From an uncultured bacterium (GTDB lineage Bacteria > Chloroflexota > Anaerolineae > J036 > Brachytrichaceae), in assembly GCA_903873965.1 (NCBI GenBank), contig CAIQQO010000005.1, positions 1-64,000 of the forward strand: a stretch of 64,000 bases of DNA, read 5' to 3'. Positions within the stretch are counted from its first letter, which is position 1. Every line of letters begins with the position of its first letter. Below the pieces are notes generated by a model. It was not told the origin of the DNA. It saw only the letters and a program-made list of their open reading frames with translations, and did not search any database. Both the position numbers and the translations under genes were made by a program. This document shows positions 8,855 through 17,919 of the stretch, one piece after another.

Positions 8855-9810
8855 AAGAGCGATTGACGGCGATCATGATCAGAATCGCTTCAGATATCAG
8901 AATTGCTTCGCGGCTTTGTGCGCTCGCTTGTTTATTGGCGATCAGCCTGCCACAGGCCATGCCGGTTATGGCGCGCGGGTCGTCCCCTGCGTCGCTCGGG
9001 CGAGGCGTTCAAGCCGATTTCACCGATGTCACGGCAGAAATCTCTTTGCCCCGCGTCATTGATGTGGGGGCCGCCACATCGCCGCGTACTCACCTGTCCG
9101 ACCCGCATCTCGCCGCCGCATGTACCAAACTCAGTGCCGGCAAGACAGCATGGTTCGCGAGTGATGCTGACGGCAATGTCGATACAGGCCTCTCGGTGGA
9201 CGCCTATGATGAGGGCGTCACTATTCTTGCGCCGGGATTCAAGTACGCCTGCGCGCCAAAAGATGTTGACATCGTGGTCATCATTTACAACGAAAGCTAT
9301 GGCGACCAACCCGCATTGGTAGATAAGCACACCTTGCGCGCGTCGCCAGGCGCAGGCGTTTTCTATTACGGCCTGACCACGCCGGATGGCCAGCCCCTGC
9401 AGAACGGCCAGTGGCGCGTCGCGTTTTATCTGGGTAAGACTGTCCTCTCCACAGGCGAAGTGGTGGTGGGCGGTAAGACATCCATGGACGCCACACAGCA
9501 GGCCGTTTTGCAGGGCACGATCAAAGACCTGCGCACCGGGAAACCCGTAGCCGGCGCGCGTGTATTTATACTCAATCCCGGCGTGACTATCGCGGACTTC
9601 ACGAGCGATGCGCGTAACGAGGCCATCTATGCCCAGACGCGCACCGACGATCAAGGGCAGTACGCTTTGTGGAAGCCGCTCGATCGCAACACCACCTATG
9701 CCATGTTGATTGCCGCCGACGGTTACAAGTTGCGCGGTGCGAATAACCTGACGATTGGCAGTGATGCCGAGACGCCCGTGACACTTGATGTCCAAATCAT
9801 AAAGAAATAA
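8851..9810 (+). CDS. Secreted protein, paralogue of 3850-4734 (copy 2)
   Basis: A 319-residue protein beginning at ATG 8851, overlapping the stop of the lipoprotein gene (ATGA), which indicates translational coupling. A long signal peptide ends near MPVMARGS. The core contains AAACTKLSAG, FYLGKTVLSTG and VVVGGK, each matching the copy-1 protein, and the C-terminal part LQGTIKDLRTGKPVAGA is again a CarboxypepD_reg/Cna-B-like domain. It closes the five-gene envelope cluster. No catalytic motif is seen; a structural or ligand-binding role at the surface is inferred. Confidence 0.75.
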   Translation: MKERLTAIMIRIASDIRIASRLCALACLLAISLPQAMPVMARGSSPASLGRGVQADFTDVTAEISLPRVIDVGAATSPRTHLSDPHLAAACTKLSAGKTAWFASDADGNVDTGLSVDAYDEGVTILAPGFKYACAPKDVDIVVIIYNESYGDQPALVDKHTLRASPGAGVFYYGLTTPDGQPLQNGQWRVAFYLGKTVLSTGEVVVGGKTSMDATQQAVLQGTIKDLRTGKPVAGARVFILNPGVTIADFTSDARNEAIYAQTRTDDQGQYALWKPLDRNTTYAMLIAADGYKLRGANNLTIGSDAETPVTLDVQIIKK

Positions 9811-9869
9811 CGCGGTCAACTCCTGTGAATACTGCGTGAGGCGTAGCGCTAGTGTGACGATAAGAGTCC

Positions 9870-9875
9870 TATAAT
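9870..9875 (+). promoter_or_regulatory. -10 element (TATAAT)
   Basis: A perfect TATAAT 25 bp upstream of the GTG at 9901, in the spacer after the envelope cluster. No clear -35 hexamer is visible. It probably starts a new transcript for the 9901-11566 genes. Confidence 0.45.
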
Positions 9876-9900
9876 CCGAACGTATTGGCAGGACATTACT

Positions 9901-10347
9901 GTGCCATCATCACCCATTGCATCAGACGTTCATAGTGCACCGCTGCGAGATTTTGCTCGTGTCATAGGGCTTGCCGCGATGACGGCTGTCGTTATCGCCT
10001 CACTTACCCTGGCTTTCGGATTGCCGTGGGCGCCATTTTCGCCGCAATTTGCAACAGCGTTGGATCGTTATGCGCCTGTTGTCGATGGCGCGGTTGCCTT
10101 GTTTGCGGTATCCGGGGCGGATGGACCGGTGGGTGAACGCGCGGATCAGACGGATCACCAAACCGACACGGTCTCACCCCAGCGTTGGCGCAGTAGTCAT
10201 CTGCGCCTGTTACCCGCTAAGCGCGCAGTCACCACAATCGACACGGGCTATACGGCATTCGGGAAGCCGCTGTTGTATGCAGTGCTGGCTGTTACGCTGG
10301 CAAAAGGAAGTTATGCTAATCCACCGCATTCACCTCATCCGCAATAA
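9901..10347 (+). CDS. Small single-pass membrane protein, unknown
   Basis: A GTG-initiated frame of 148 residues, with one hydrophobic segment near residues 20-42 (GLAAMTAVVIASLTLAFG) and a polar tail containing ADQTDHQTDT. No family is recognised. A TATAAT lies upstream at 9870 and an AGGAC 7-11 bp before the start. It overlaps the following hydrolase gene by 35 bp in another frame, so either it is real with a coupled downstream start or its last part is spurious. Codon usage does not look unusual by eye. Confidence 0.5.
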   Translation: MPSSPIASDVHSAPLRDFARVIGLAAMTAVVIASLTLAFGLPWAPFSPQFATALDRYAPVVDGAVALFAVSGADGPVGERADQTDHQTDTVSPQRWRSSHLRLLPAKRAVTTIDTGYTAFGKPLLYAVLAVTLAKGSYANPPHSPHPQ

Positions 10348-11074
10348 TCGCTTTGTCGTCCGCGAGTACAATCCTTCCGCGCCGCAGGCCATAGTACTGG
10401 TGCATGGCCACGACCGCGACGGCGCTGATTTCGCCGAAGTCGCGGCTGATCTCTCGCGCGATTTCCGTGTCATCATCCCTGATCTGCGCTTCCATGGTTT
10501 GAGCGATGCGACGCTGTTCGACCACCCCGCCGGCATTGCTGATCTGGCGCAGGACTTGCACGGGCTCATGGCCGCACTCGACATAGCTCAGCCCGCGATC
10601 CTGCACGGTCACAGTCTTGGCGGGATGATTGCACTCGACTACTGGCGGCAGTATCCGGGGAGTGTAAAGGCGCTGATCATCGACGATGCCTTCCCGCACT
10701 TCGTTGAGGGTATGCGGATGTTCGATCTGTTTGCCCCGACAGTCGATCTCGCTGTGCAGGCGCGCATCAACGCGAAGTCGTTTGCCAATGCTGCGGCGGG
10801 GCGCGTGCCTGCGAGCGTGTGGGACTCCATCCTTGCCTTCGACGCGCGTCCGTGGCTGCCGACGATCAACGTTCCGACGCTGGCATTGCTGGGCGACCGC
10901 GGCTGGGTCGACGCAACGAAGCTGCCCGACGTGCTCGATGCGATTGGAACTGCGCTTATTCCCGGAGTACGGGTCGAGATGTTTGCCCATTGCGGCCACT
11001 TCATCGCGCTTGAACAGTCGGCGCAATGGTGCGCGGCCGTGCGCCATTTTTTAGATCAATGCGGACTGCATTGA
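10313..11074 (+). CDS. Alpha/beta-hydrolase
   Basis: A 253-residue protein. The start ATG 10313 is chosen because AAAAGGAAG precedes it and the fold begins just after; the frame is open back to 10049. VHGHDRDG is the oxyanion-hole loop, HGHSLGG near residue 103 is the nucleophile elbow (Ser), an Asp in GDRGW and the His in HCGHF complete a likely triad. These enzymes hydrolyse esters, lactones, amides or haloalkanes in the cytoplasm; the substrate is unknown. It is followed 21 bp later by an acetyltransferase gene. Confidence 0.85.
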   Translation: MLIHRIHLIRNNRFVVREYNPSAPQAIVLVHGHDRDGADFAEVAADLSRDFRVIIPDLRFHGLSDATLFDHPAGIADLAQDLHGLMAALDIAQPAILHGHSLGGMIALDYWRQYPGSVKALIIDDAFPHFVEGMRMFDLFAPTVDLAVQARINAKSFANAAAGRVPASVWDSILAFDARPWLPTINVPTLALLGDRGWVDATKLPDVLDAIGTALIPGVRVEMFAHCGHFIALEQSAQWCAAVRHFLDQCGLH

Positions 11075-11095
11075 CCTCATTCAGGAGTGCATGCC

Positions 11096-11566
11096 ATGCC
11101 CGATATGCTGGTTAAGTTATACAACCTCGCGGATGACTGGGGCTTCCTGGCTGAACAGGCTGCGAAAGGCATCGTCATTCGCAAACCCATTGGCCCGGAG
11201 AAGCACCTGCTGGTCGCCTGGGTCAAACAGCATTTCTCTGATGTGTGGTCGAGTGAAACTGATCAAGCGCTGTCGAATCACCCGGTATCGTGCTTTGTTG
11301 CGGTGCAGAACCAGCAAATCATCGGGTTTGCGTGCTACGACGCTACCGCACTCGGCTTCTTCGGACCCACGGGTGTGCTGGAGGAGAATCGCGGCAGAGG
11401 CACCGGCAAGGCGTTGCTGCTTGCGTGTATGCTGGACATGAAACTGAAAGGATACGGTTACGCCATCATAGGCTGGGTTGGCCCGGCGATGTTTTATGAG
11501 AAAGTCGTTGGAGCGGTGATGATACCGGACTCAACTCCCAGCGTGTGGAAGACGTGGGTTCATTAG
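11096..11566 (+). CDS. GNAT-family N-acetyltransferase
   Basis: A 156-residue protein beginning at ATG 11096, 8 bp after an AGGAG. The acetyl-CoA pyrophosphate-binding motif is RGRGTGKALL near residue 97, preceded by the GPTGVLEENRGRG strand-loop of GNAT motif A, and FYEKVVGA near the C-terminus is the usual motif B. It transfers acetyl groups from acetyl-CoA to an amine, in the cytoplasm; the acceptor is unknown. Probably co-transcribed with the hydrolase. Confidence 0.8.
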   Translation: MPDMLVKLYNLADDWGFLAEQAAKGIVIRKPIGPEKHLLVAWVKQHFSDVWSSETDQALSNHPVSCFVAVQNQQIIGFACYDATALGFFGPTGVLEENRGRGTGKALLLACMLDMKLKGYGYAIIGWVGPAMFYEKVVGAVMIPDSTPSVWKTWVH

Positions 11567-11661
11567 CCTGGCAGCTTGCATGATCGGTTGCTATAACAAC
11601 GGCACGATTGACATGACGCCACCGTAATCGACCTACAATCTCTCTGCGTATACACGTCGCA

Positions 11662-11677
11662 TGTGAATATTTTCACA
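11662..11677. promoter_or_regulatory. Palindromic box of Rex or CRP/FNR type upstream of pyruvate:ferredoxin oxidoreductase
   Basis: TGTGAATATTTTCACA has perfect 6 bp arms (TGTGAA/TTCACA) and fits TGTGA-N6-TCACA, the form shared by CRP/FNR-family sites and by Rex (NADH/NAD+ sensor) operators. It lies about 104 bp upstream of the gene. A second copy with 9 of 10 core matches precedes the hydrogenase operon at 19056. The redox nature of both targets favours Rex, but the sequence alone cannot decide. Confidence 0.6.
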
Positions 11678-11780
11678 ATCCATGATAATGATCACCCAGT
11701 ATGACAACCAATTGTGACTTTGCTAATTTGACAATCGGTCGATAATTTAGATATTAGTAGATATTTCATAGGAGCGCGTG

Positions 11781-14700
11781 ATGATTCGACCTCTTGAAAC
11801 GATAGAGGGCAACGAGGCTGCGGCCTACGTTGCTTATAAAACCAACGAAGTGATAGCTATCTATCCAATCACCCCCTCCTCCACCATGGGCGAGTACGCC
11901 GATCAGTGGATGGCAGAGGGTAAGAAAAACATCTGGGGCAGTGTGCCCGTCGTGAAGGAAATGCAGTCTGAAGGAGGCGCCGCGGGCGCTATCCATGGCG
12001 CACTGCAGGCTGGCGCACTGGCGACGACGTTTACAGCAAGTCAGGGTTTGCTGTTGATGATCCCCAACATGTACAAAATTGCCGGTGAACTCACCAGCAC
12101 GGTGTTTCACATCGCTGCCCGCGCACTGGCAGCCCAGGCCCTGTCGATCTTCGGCGATCACAGCGACGTGATGGCCACCCGTTCGACGGGCTGGGCAATG
12201 CTCTTTTCGAACTCCGGTCAGGAAATCATGGACTTGGCGCTTGTTTCCCGCACCGCCACGCTGAAATCGCGCGTGCCATTCCTGCACATCTTCGATGGCT
12301 TCCGCTCTTCGGCTGAAGTGACCAAGATCGAGATGCTTACCGATGACGACTTGAAGGCGATGGTGCAAGACGACATGGTACAGGCGCATCGCGCCCGCGC
12401 CCTCACGCCTGAGCATCCCGTCCTGCGCGGCGCAGCACAAGACCCCGACGTGTACTTTCAGGGCCGCGAGTCGTCCAATCCCTACTACCTTGCCACTCCC
12501 GGCATTGTGCAGCAGGCCATGGATCAGTTCGCCGGATTGACGGGGCGACAATATCATCTCTTCGACTACGTCGGCGCACCCGATGCCGACCGCGTCATTA
12601 TCATGATGGGTTCTGGCTGCGAAGCCACCGAAGAAACCGTCGAGTTCCTGCTTGCCCAGGGCGAGAAAGTCGGACTACTCAAGATTCGCCTATACCGCCC
12701 ATTCTCCATCGAGCACTTCGTCGCTGCCCTGCCCAAGACTGTCAAGATGGTTGCCGCAATGGATCGCACCAAGGAACCCGGTTCCGCGGGCGAACCCCTT
12801 TATCAGGATGTCATTACCGCCCTGGTTGAAGCCGGCGTCACCGGCGTCAAGGTCATCGGCGGGCGCTATGGACTTGCCTCTAAAGAATTCAATACCGCTA
12901 TGGTCAAGGGCATCTATGATGAGATGAAGAAAGCCCAGCCCAAGAACCACTTTGTCGTTGGCATCAACGATGATGTTACCCACAACAGTATTGACTACGA
13001 TCCCGACTTCAGCACCGAAGCTGCCGATGTCGTGCGCGCCGTCTTCTATGGCCTCGGCGCCGATGGCACCGTAGGGGCTAACAAAAACTCAATCAAGATC
13101 ATCGGCGAAGAAACTCCCAACTATGTTCAGGGCTACTTCGTCTATGACTCGAAGAAATCCGGTTCGCGCACCACCAGTCACCTCCGCTTCGGGCCACGCC
13201 CCATCAAGAGCACTTACCTCATCCGCCAGGCGAACTTCGTGGCCGTGCACCAGTTTGGTTTCTTCGAGCGCTTCAATGTCCTTGAAACCGCCATTCGAGG
13301 CGCGGTGTTGCTCATCAACTCCCCATTCGGGCCAGAGTCGACGTGGGATCAACTGCCCACCCAGGTGCAGCAGCAGATCATTGACAAGCAACTGAAGGTC
13401 TATGTGATCGACGGCTACACCGTTGCCAAGGCCGCCGGCATGGGCAACCGTGTCAACACGGTCATGCAGGCCTGTTTCTTCGCCATCAGCGGCGTGTTGC
13501 CGCGTGACGAGGCGATTGAACAGATCAAAAAGGCCATCAAAAAGACCTATGGTAAGCGTGGTGAAGCAGTCGTGAAGATGAACTACGCTGCTGTCGATGC
13601 CAGCATTGAGAATATGCATGAGTTGCATATCCCCGCATTCGCAACCAGCACGACGGCCATGCCTGATGTGGTATCGAGCGCCGCGCCCGATTTCGTCAAG
13701 AACTTCACCGCCCGCATCATCGCCGGCGAAGGCAACCTCTTGCCCGTCAGCGCCATGCCCGTCGATGGCACCTATCCAACCGGCACCGCCATGTGGGAAA
13801 AGCGCAACATCGCTCTTGAAGTACCCGTGTGGGATACCGACGTGTGCATCCAGTGCGGCAAGTGCGTTCTCGTCTGCCCCCATGCCGTCATTCGCGCCAA
13901 GACCTACAGTCCCGCTCAGTTGACCGGCGCGCCCGCTACCTTCAAGACCGCCGATGCGCGCTGGAAGGAACTGCCCGGCCAGAAATACACCTTGCAGGTT
14001 GCGGTTGAAGACTGCACTGGTTGCGCCTTGTGCGTCGAAGCCTGTCCCGCCAAGAACAAGAGCATCTCAGGTCTGAAAGCGATCAACATGGTGCCCCAGC
14101 TTCCCTTACGTGAAGCCGAGCGCGCCAACTGGGAGTTCTTCCTCGATCTGCCCGAAGTCTCCCGTGTCGATGGTATCAAGTACAACAACGTCAAGAATGT
14201 GCAACTCCTGCAGCCGTTGTTTGAGTTCTCAGGCGCCTGTTCGGGCTGCGGTGAGACGCCCTACGTCAAGCTGGTCAGCCAATTGTTCGGCGATCGCGCC
14301 ATGGTGGCCAACGCAACCGGTTGTACCAGCATTTATGGTGGCAACCTGCCCACCACCCCGTGGACATCTAACAAATCCGGGCGCGGGCCGGCATGGGCCA
14401 ACTCCCTGTTTGAAGACAATGCCGAGTTTGGCCTGGGCATGCGCTTGACTCTGGACAAGCAGACCCAATATGCGCGTGAGCTTGTTGAACGCTTGCGCGA
14501 GCCTATTGGCGTCGAATTGGCCGATGCGCTGCTCAACGCCAACATGAGCGATGAAGCAGGCATTGAGGCGCAGCGCGCGCGCGTTGCAGAGCTGAAGCTC
14601 AAACTAGGCAGTCACGCTCCTGAAATGTCGGGGACTGTAGCTGCTGTGGCCACTGACCTGCGCAGCCTGGCTGACATGCTGGTCAGAAAGAGTGTGTGGA

Positions 14701-15332
14701 TCATGGGCGGAGATGGCTGGGCCTATGACATTGGTTATGGCGGATTGGATCATGTGCTGGCCAGTGGCCTCAACGTGAACATACTCGTCCTCGACACCGA
14801 GGTGTATAGCAACACCGGCGGTCAGGCGTCCAAGTCGACTCCCTTGGGTGCAGTGGCCAAATTTGCCGCGGGTGGCAAGCCAAGCGGTAAGAAAGATCTG
14901 GGCGCGATGGCCATGAGCTACGGCAATGTGTACGTGGCGACGATCGCCATGGGTTCCAGTGACGCGCATACGGTCAAGACGATACTCGAAGCCGAAGCTT
15001 ACGACGGGCCGTCCCTGATCATTGCATACAGCCACTGTATCGCGCATGGCATCGACATGGCGAAGGGCATGAACCAGCAGAAGCTGGCTGTGGACTCCGG
15101 TTACTGGCCGTTGTATCACTACAACCCGACGCTGAAGGAACAAGGCAAGAATCCTTTCGGGCTTGACTCGGCTGCCCCCAAGATACAGTTCAAGGACTAT
15201 GCTTATAACGAAACCCGTTATCGCATGCTGGCGCAGAGCGATCCGGCCACGGCAGAACGCCTCGTCGCCGAAGCGCAGAAGGGCATTACCGAACGCTGGC
15301 GCCGACTTGACCAACAGGCGAAAGCACTTTAA
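11781..15332 (+). CDS. nifJ: Pyruvate:ferredoxin (flavodoxin) oxidoreductase, single-chain
   Basis: An 1183-residue protein, the full length of the single-chain enzyme. It converts pyruvate, CoA and oxidised ferredoxin to acetyl-CoA, CO2 and reduced ferredoxin in the cytoplasm. N-terminal pyrimidine-binding domain (VIAIYPITPSSTMGEYAD), then domains II and III, two [4Fe-4S] motifs near residues 690 and 745 (CIQCGKCVLVCPH and CTGCALCVEACPA), and the C-terminal thiamine pyrophosphate domain with CSGCGETPYVKL, GDGWAYDIG and TEVYSNTGGQ. The start is ATG 11781, with an AGGAG about 8 bp upstream; GTG 11778 is possible. A Rex/FNR-like palindrome lies upstream. Reduced ferredoxin from this enzyme is the natural substrate of the hydrogenase encoded downstream. 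Confidence 0.97.
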   Translation: MIRPLETIEGNEAAAYVAYKTNEVIAIYPITPSSTMGEYADQWMAEGKKNIWGSVPVVKEMQSEGGAAGAIHGALQAGALATTFTASQGLLLMIPNMYKIAGELTSTVFHIAARALAAQALSIFGDHSDVMATRSTGWAMLFSNSGQEIMDLALVSRTATLKSRVPFLHIFDGFRSSAEVTKIEMLTDDDLKAMVQDDMVQAHRARALTPEHPVLRGAAQDPDVYFQGRESSNPYYLATPGIVQQAMDQFAGLTGRQYHLFDYVGAPDADRVIIMMGSGCEATEETVEFLLAQGEKVGLLKIRLYRPFSIEHFVAALPKTVKMVAAMDRTKEPGSAGEPLYQDVITALVEAGVTGVKVIGGRYGLASKEFNTAMVKGIYDEMKKAQPKNHFVVGINDDVTHNSIDYDPDFSTEAADVVRAVFYGLGADGTVGANKNSIKIIGEETPNYVQGYFVYDSKKSGSRTTSHLRFGPRPIKSTYLIRQANFVAVHQFGFFERFNVLETAIRGAVLLINSPFGPESTWDQLPTQVQQQIIDKQLKVYVIDGYTVAKAAGMGNRVNTVMQACFFAISGVLPRDEAIEQIKKAIKKTYGKRGEAVVKMNYAAVDASIENMHELHIPAFATSTTAMPDVVSSAAPDFVKNFTARIIAGEGNLLPVSAMPVDGTYPTGTAMWEKRNIALEVPVWDTDVCIQCGKCVLVCPHAVIRAKTYSPAQLTGAPATFKTADARWKELPGQKYTLQVAVEDCTGCALCVEACPAKNKSISGLKAINMVPQLPLREAERANWEFFLDLPEVSRVDGIKYNNVKNVQLLQPLFEFSGACSGCGETPYVKLVSQLFGDRAMVANATGCTSIYGGNLPTTPWTSNKSGRGPAWANSLFEDNAEFGLGMRLTLDKQTQYARELVERLREPIGVELADALLNANMSDEAGIEAQRARVAELKLKLGSHAPEMSGTVAAVATDLRSLADMLVRKSVWIMGGDGWAYDIGYGGLDHVLASGLNVNILVLDTEVYSNTGGQASKSTPLGAVAKFAAGGKPSGKKDLGAMAMSYGNVYVATIAMGSSDAHTVKTILEAEAYDGPSLIIAYSHCIAHGIDMAKGMNQQKLAVDSGYWPLYHYNPTLKEQGKNPFGLDSAAPKIQFKDYAYNETRYRMLAQSDPATAERLVAEAQKGITERWRRLDQQAKAL

Positions 15333-15344
15333 TGACCAACCGCA

Positions 15345-15366
15345 GGGCGGGCCTACGGGTCCGCCC
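15345..15366 (+). terminator. GC-rich hairpin with TACG tetraloop after nifJ
   Basis: Nine-pair stem GGGCGGGCC/GGTCCGCCC (one G-T wobble) closed by the extra-stable cUACGg loop, 13 bp after the nifJ stop. No T-tract follows, so it is more likely a partial terminator or an mRNA-stabilising element between nifJ and the next gene than a strict terminator. Confidence 0.5.
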
Positions 15367-15395
15367 ACTTAATAATGAAGCGTAAGGGTGAATAT

Positions 15396-15421
15396 GTGTG
15401 TTCGCCCGTGTGTGTTCGCCC
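15396..15421 (+). repeat. 14 bp tandem repeat in nifJ downstream spacer
   Basis: GTGTGTTCGCCCGT followed by GTGTGTTCGCCC, two near-complete copies, lying 20 bp before the DHODH-like start. Function unknown; possibly slippage. Confidence 0.6.
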
Positions 15422-15440
15422 ATAATTTCGGAGAACAACG

Positions 15441-16454
15441 ATGGATTTATCAACTACCTACATGGGTCTTAAGCTGAAGCACCCGATTGTGCCTTCGGCG
15501 TCGCCGCTATCAAGAACATTAGACGGTATCCGCAAGATGGAGGATGCCGGCGCGCCTGCAGTCGTGATGTACTCGCTGTTTGAGGAGCAGATTGAGTGGG
15601 AGAGCCGCGTACTCGATCACTATCTCAGCTATGGCTCAGAGAGTTTTGCAGAAGCCACCAGCTACTATCCCGACCTGGCGCATTACAATATCGGACCGGA
15701 TGAATACCTGAATCTGGTGCAAAGCGCTAAATCTGCGACGAGTATTCCGATTATCGGCAGCCTGAATGGCGTGTCGACAGGCGGATGGGTCGAGTATGCG
15801 CACAAGATTCAGCAAGCCGGCGCGGATGCGCTCGAATTGAACTTGTATTACATTGCCACAGACTTGCTGCGCACCGGCGCGGAAATAGAGCAGATGTACC
15901 TGGACGTGTTGCGCGATGTGAAGAAAACAGTCACTATCCCCGTCGCGGTCAAGCTCAGCCCCTTCTTCAGTTCCACGTCCAACATGGCATATCGCCTGGC
16001 TGCGCAGGGCGCTGATGCACTCGTGCTGTTTAACCGTTTCTACCAGCCCGATTTCGATCTGGAGAAACTCGATGTCGTGCCGCACCTCATGTTGAGCAAC
16101 TCGAACGAGTTGCGCCTGCCGCTGCGCTGGACGGCGATTCTCCATGGGCGCGTGCCCGTCGATCTCGCTATCACCACCGGCGTCCATCGCACCGAGGATG
16201 TATTGAAGGGATTGATGGCCGGCGCGAAGGTCACGATGATGGCTTCTGAGTTGCTTGAGCATGGCCTGGGGCGCATCAACCAGGTGTTGGAAGGAGTGAA
16301 GTCGTGGATGACTGAGCGCGAGTACGAGTCGGTGAGTCAGATGATCGGCAGCCTGAGTCAGGTCAACCTGGCGCAGCCGGCCATGATCGAGCGCGCCAAC
16401 TACATGAAGAACCTGCAATCATGGAGCCCCGACCCAACCGGTATCCTGCTATAA
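15441..16454 (+). CDS. Dihydroorotate dehydrogenase-like FMN protein
   Basis: A 337-residue TIM-barrel protein of the DHODH family. It starts with [21 protein letters not shown], the usual N-terminal flavin strand, and shows the conserved [10 protein letters not shown] segment and the C-terminal ATTGVH-like phosphate loop (here [19 protein letters not shown]). It is the dihydroorotate-dehydrogenase-like type frequently found beside pyruvate:ferredoxin oxidoreductase rather than the pyrimidine enzyme: no other pyr genes are near. The true electron donor is unknown; a flavin oxidoreductase step linked to ferredoxin is inferred. A GGAGAACA precedes the ATG. Cytoplasmic. Confidence 0.85.
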   Translation: MDLSTTYMGLKLKHPIVPSASPLSRTLDGIRKMEDAGAPAVVMYSLFEEQIEWESRVLDHYLSYGSESFAEATSYYPDLAHYNIGPDEYLNLVQSAKSATSIPIIGSLNGVSTGGWVEYAHKIQQAGADALELNLYYIATDLLRTGAEIEQMYLDVLRDVKKTVTIPVAVKLSPFFSSTSNMAYRLAAQGADALVLFNRFYQPDFDLEKLDVVPHLMLSNSNELRLPLRWTAILHGRVPVDLAITTGVHRTEDVLKGLMAGAKVTMMASELLEHGLGRINQVLEGVKSWMTEREYESVSQMIGSLSQVNLAQPAMIERANYMKNLQSWSPDPTGILL

Positions 16455-16480
16455 GCGCGGAGCATCCTGCGCGTCTCATT

Positions 16481-16529
16481 GACGTAGGGGCAGCCCCGCG
16501 CCGTCCTGGCGACTCGTCTGCCCCACGTC
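16481..16529 (+). repeat. Intergenic inverted repeat
   Basis: Arms GACGTAGGGGCAG and CTGCCCCACGTC form a 12 bp stem with one bulged A around a 24 base GC-rich loop, between the DHODH-like and DRTGG genes. It could act as an attenuator or processing site; there is no T-tract. Confidence 0.5.
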
Positions 16530-16563
16530 GTGTCCTGATCGCCGTCGGTCATCGCCTAATCCT

Positions 16564-16926
16564 ATGAAACTAACCGAGTTAGTACAGATCATCGATGGCA
16601 TGGTGCTGACGAAAGGCGTCAACCTTAACCGCGACGTGCTGGGCGGTTGCGGCGCCGACCTGATGAGCGATGTCCTTGCCTACTCTCAGCCCGATGCCGT
16701 TCTCTTGACTGGTCTGTGTACGATGCAGGTGGTTCGCACCGCCATGATGGCCGATGTTGCCGCCATCATCTTTGTGCGTGACAAGCAGCCGAACGACGAC
16801 ATTGTGCAACTGGCTAATCGCGAAAAAATCCCATTGATCAGCACGGTGCATGGCATGTTTGAAGTGTGCGGCCGCCTGCACTGCGCCGGTCTGCGCAGCT
16901 TGGAGCACGCCTATGATGAGGGATAA
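16564..16926 (+). CDS. DRTGG-domain protein 1
   Basis: A 120-residue single-domain protein. VQIIDGMVLTKGVNLNRDVLGGCGADLMSDVLAY and TGLCTMQVVRTAMMADVAAIIF follow the pattern of the DRTGG fold, a domain named for HPr-kinase-like and CBS-linked proteins and often encoded beside NAD-linked hydrogenases. It has no obvious catalytic residues. It directly abuts the CBS/ATPase gene (stop at 16926, next start 16927) and is one of two DRTGG genes here. A regulatory or assembly role for the redox enzymes is inferred from context only. Confidence 0.8.
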   Translation: MKLTELVQIIDGMVLTKGVNLNRDVLGGCGADLMSDVLAYSQPDAVLLTGLCTMQVVRTAMMADVAAIIFVRDKQPNDDIVQLANREKIPLISTVHGMFEVCGRLHCAGLRSLEHAYDEG

Positions 16927-17919
16927 GTGGCAAACCCAGAGCGTGTAATCACTGACGGCGCGGCTAATATGATCAGCCGCGTTGAAGAACTGGCGTATGA
17001 ACTCACTATTGGCGAGGTGATGTCGCGCGAACTGAAGACCATCGCCCCCGGCACCAAAATGGGCGACGTCATGGAGACCTTTCGCCAGGCGCGCATTTCC
17101 GGCGCGCCCGTGGTCTCGAATGGCGTGCTGATCGGCATTGTCAGCCTGGAAGACCTTATTCGCGCGCTTCGCGAGAGCAACATTGAGGCGCCGGTGGGTG
17201 AGTATATGACGCGCCAGGTGATGACCGTGAATGGCGCCAGCCCGTTGATCGAAGCGCTGAAAGTCTTTGAGCAACGCCACATCGGGCGCCTGCCTGTGGT
17301 GGATGACAACAACAAGCTAGCCGGCATCATCACTAAAGGCGATATCACCAGCGGCGTCATGCGCGCATTGCAATATGACTATCAGGAAGAAGAGGTCCGC
17401 AAGTACCGCGCGCGCCATTTGTTCGAGGACATCATCTCCGACCGCACCAGCCTGACACTGCGCTACAAGATCAAGCATGGCGAGTTCGCGCATGGCGGCA
17501 ACGCGTCCAGCCACATCAAGAAAGCTTTGTTGCGGCTGGGTGCCAGCCCACAGATTGCGCGCCGGTGCGGCATCGCAATCTATGAAGCTGAGATGAACTT
17601 GATCATCCATTCCACCAATGGAGGCATGATCCGAATTGAAATCGAGCCTAACCAGATATTGATGGAGACGCTCGATGATGGCCCCGGCATTGCCGACATT
17701 GCCCTGGCAATGACGCCCGGTTACTCCACTGCCCCCGATTCGATCCGCGAGCTTGGCTTTGGCGCGGGCATGGGGTTGAAAAACATCCATCGCTGTGTGG
17801 ATGACATGTACTTGGATTCCGCGCCTGGGCGAGGCACGCGACTGGAGATGCGCATCTATATGCAATCTGAGGAACAGTTGGGAGAGACAAACCATGCCAA
17901 CACTACAAGAGATCATTGA
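16927..17919 (+). CDS. CBS-pair protein fused to an anti-sigma-type HATPase
   Basis: A 330-residue protein with GTG start immediately after the preceding stop. Two CBS motifs occupy residues about 25-150 (TIGEVMSRELKTIAPG and PVGEYMTRQVMTVNG), which commonly bind adenosine nucleotides. The C-terminal half is a GHKL ATPase of the RsbW/SpoIIAB serine-kinase class: N-box YEAEMNLIIHS, G1 box DDGPGI, and GFGAGMGLKNIH. A dimerisation/phosphoacceptor histidine domain is missing, so it is not a classic sensor kinase. It could sense energy charge through CBS and act on a protein partner; the partner is unknown. Overlaps the next gene by 26 bp. Confidence 0.85.
   Translation: MANPERVITDGAANMISRVEELAYELTIGEVMSRELKTIAPGTKMGDVMETFRQARISGAPVVSNGVLIGIVSLEDLIRALRESNIEAPVGEYMTRQVMTVNGASPLIEALKVFEQRHIGRLPVVDDNNKLAGIITKGDITSGVMRALQYDYQEEEVRKYRARHLFEDIISDRTSLTLRYKIKHGEFAHGGNASSHIKKALLRLGASPQIARRCGIAIYEAEMNLIIHSTNGGMIRIEIEPNQILMETLDDGPGIADIALAMTPGYSTAPDSIRELGFGAGMGLKNIHRCVDDMYLDSAPGRGTRLEMRIYMQSEEQLGETNHANTTRDH

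Noticed and set aside
11608-11639. TTGACA and TACAAT as nifJ promoter
   Set aside because: Spacing is 20 bp, too long for a reliable sigma-70 promoter, so it was not listed as a feature.
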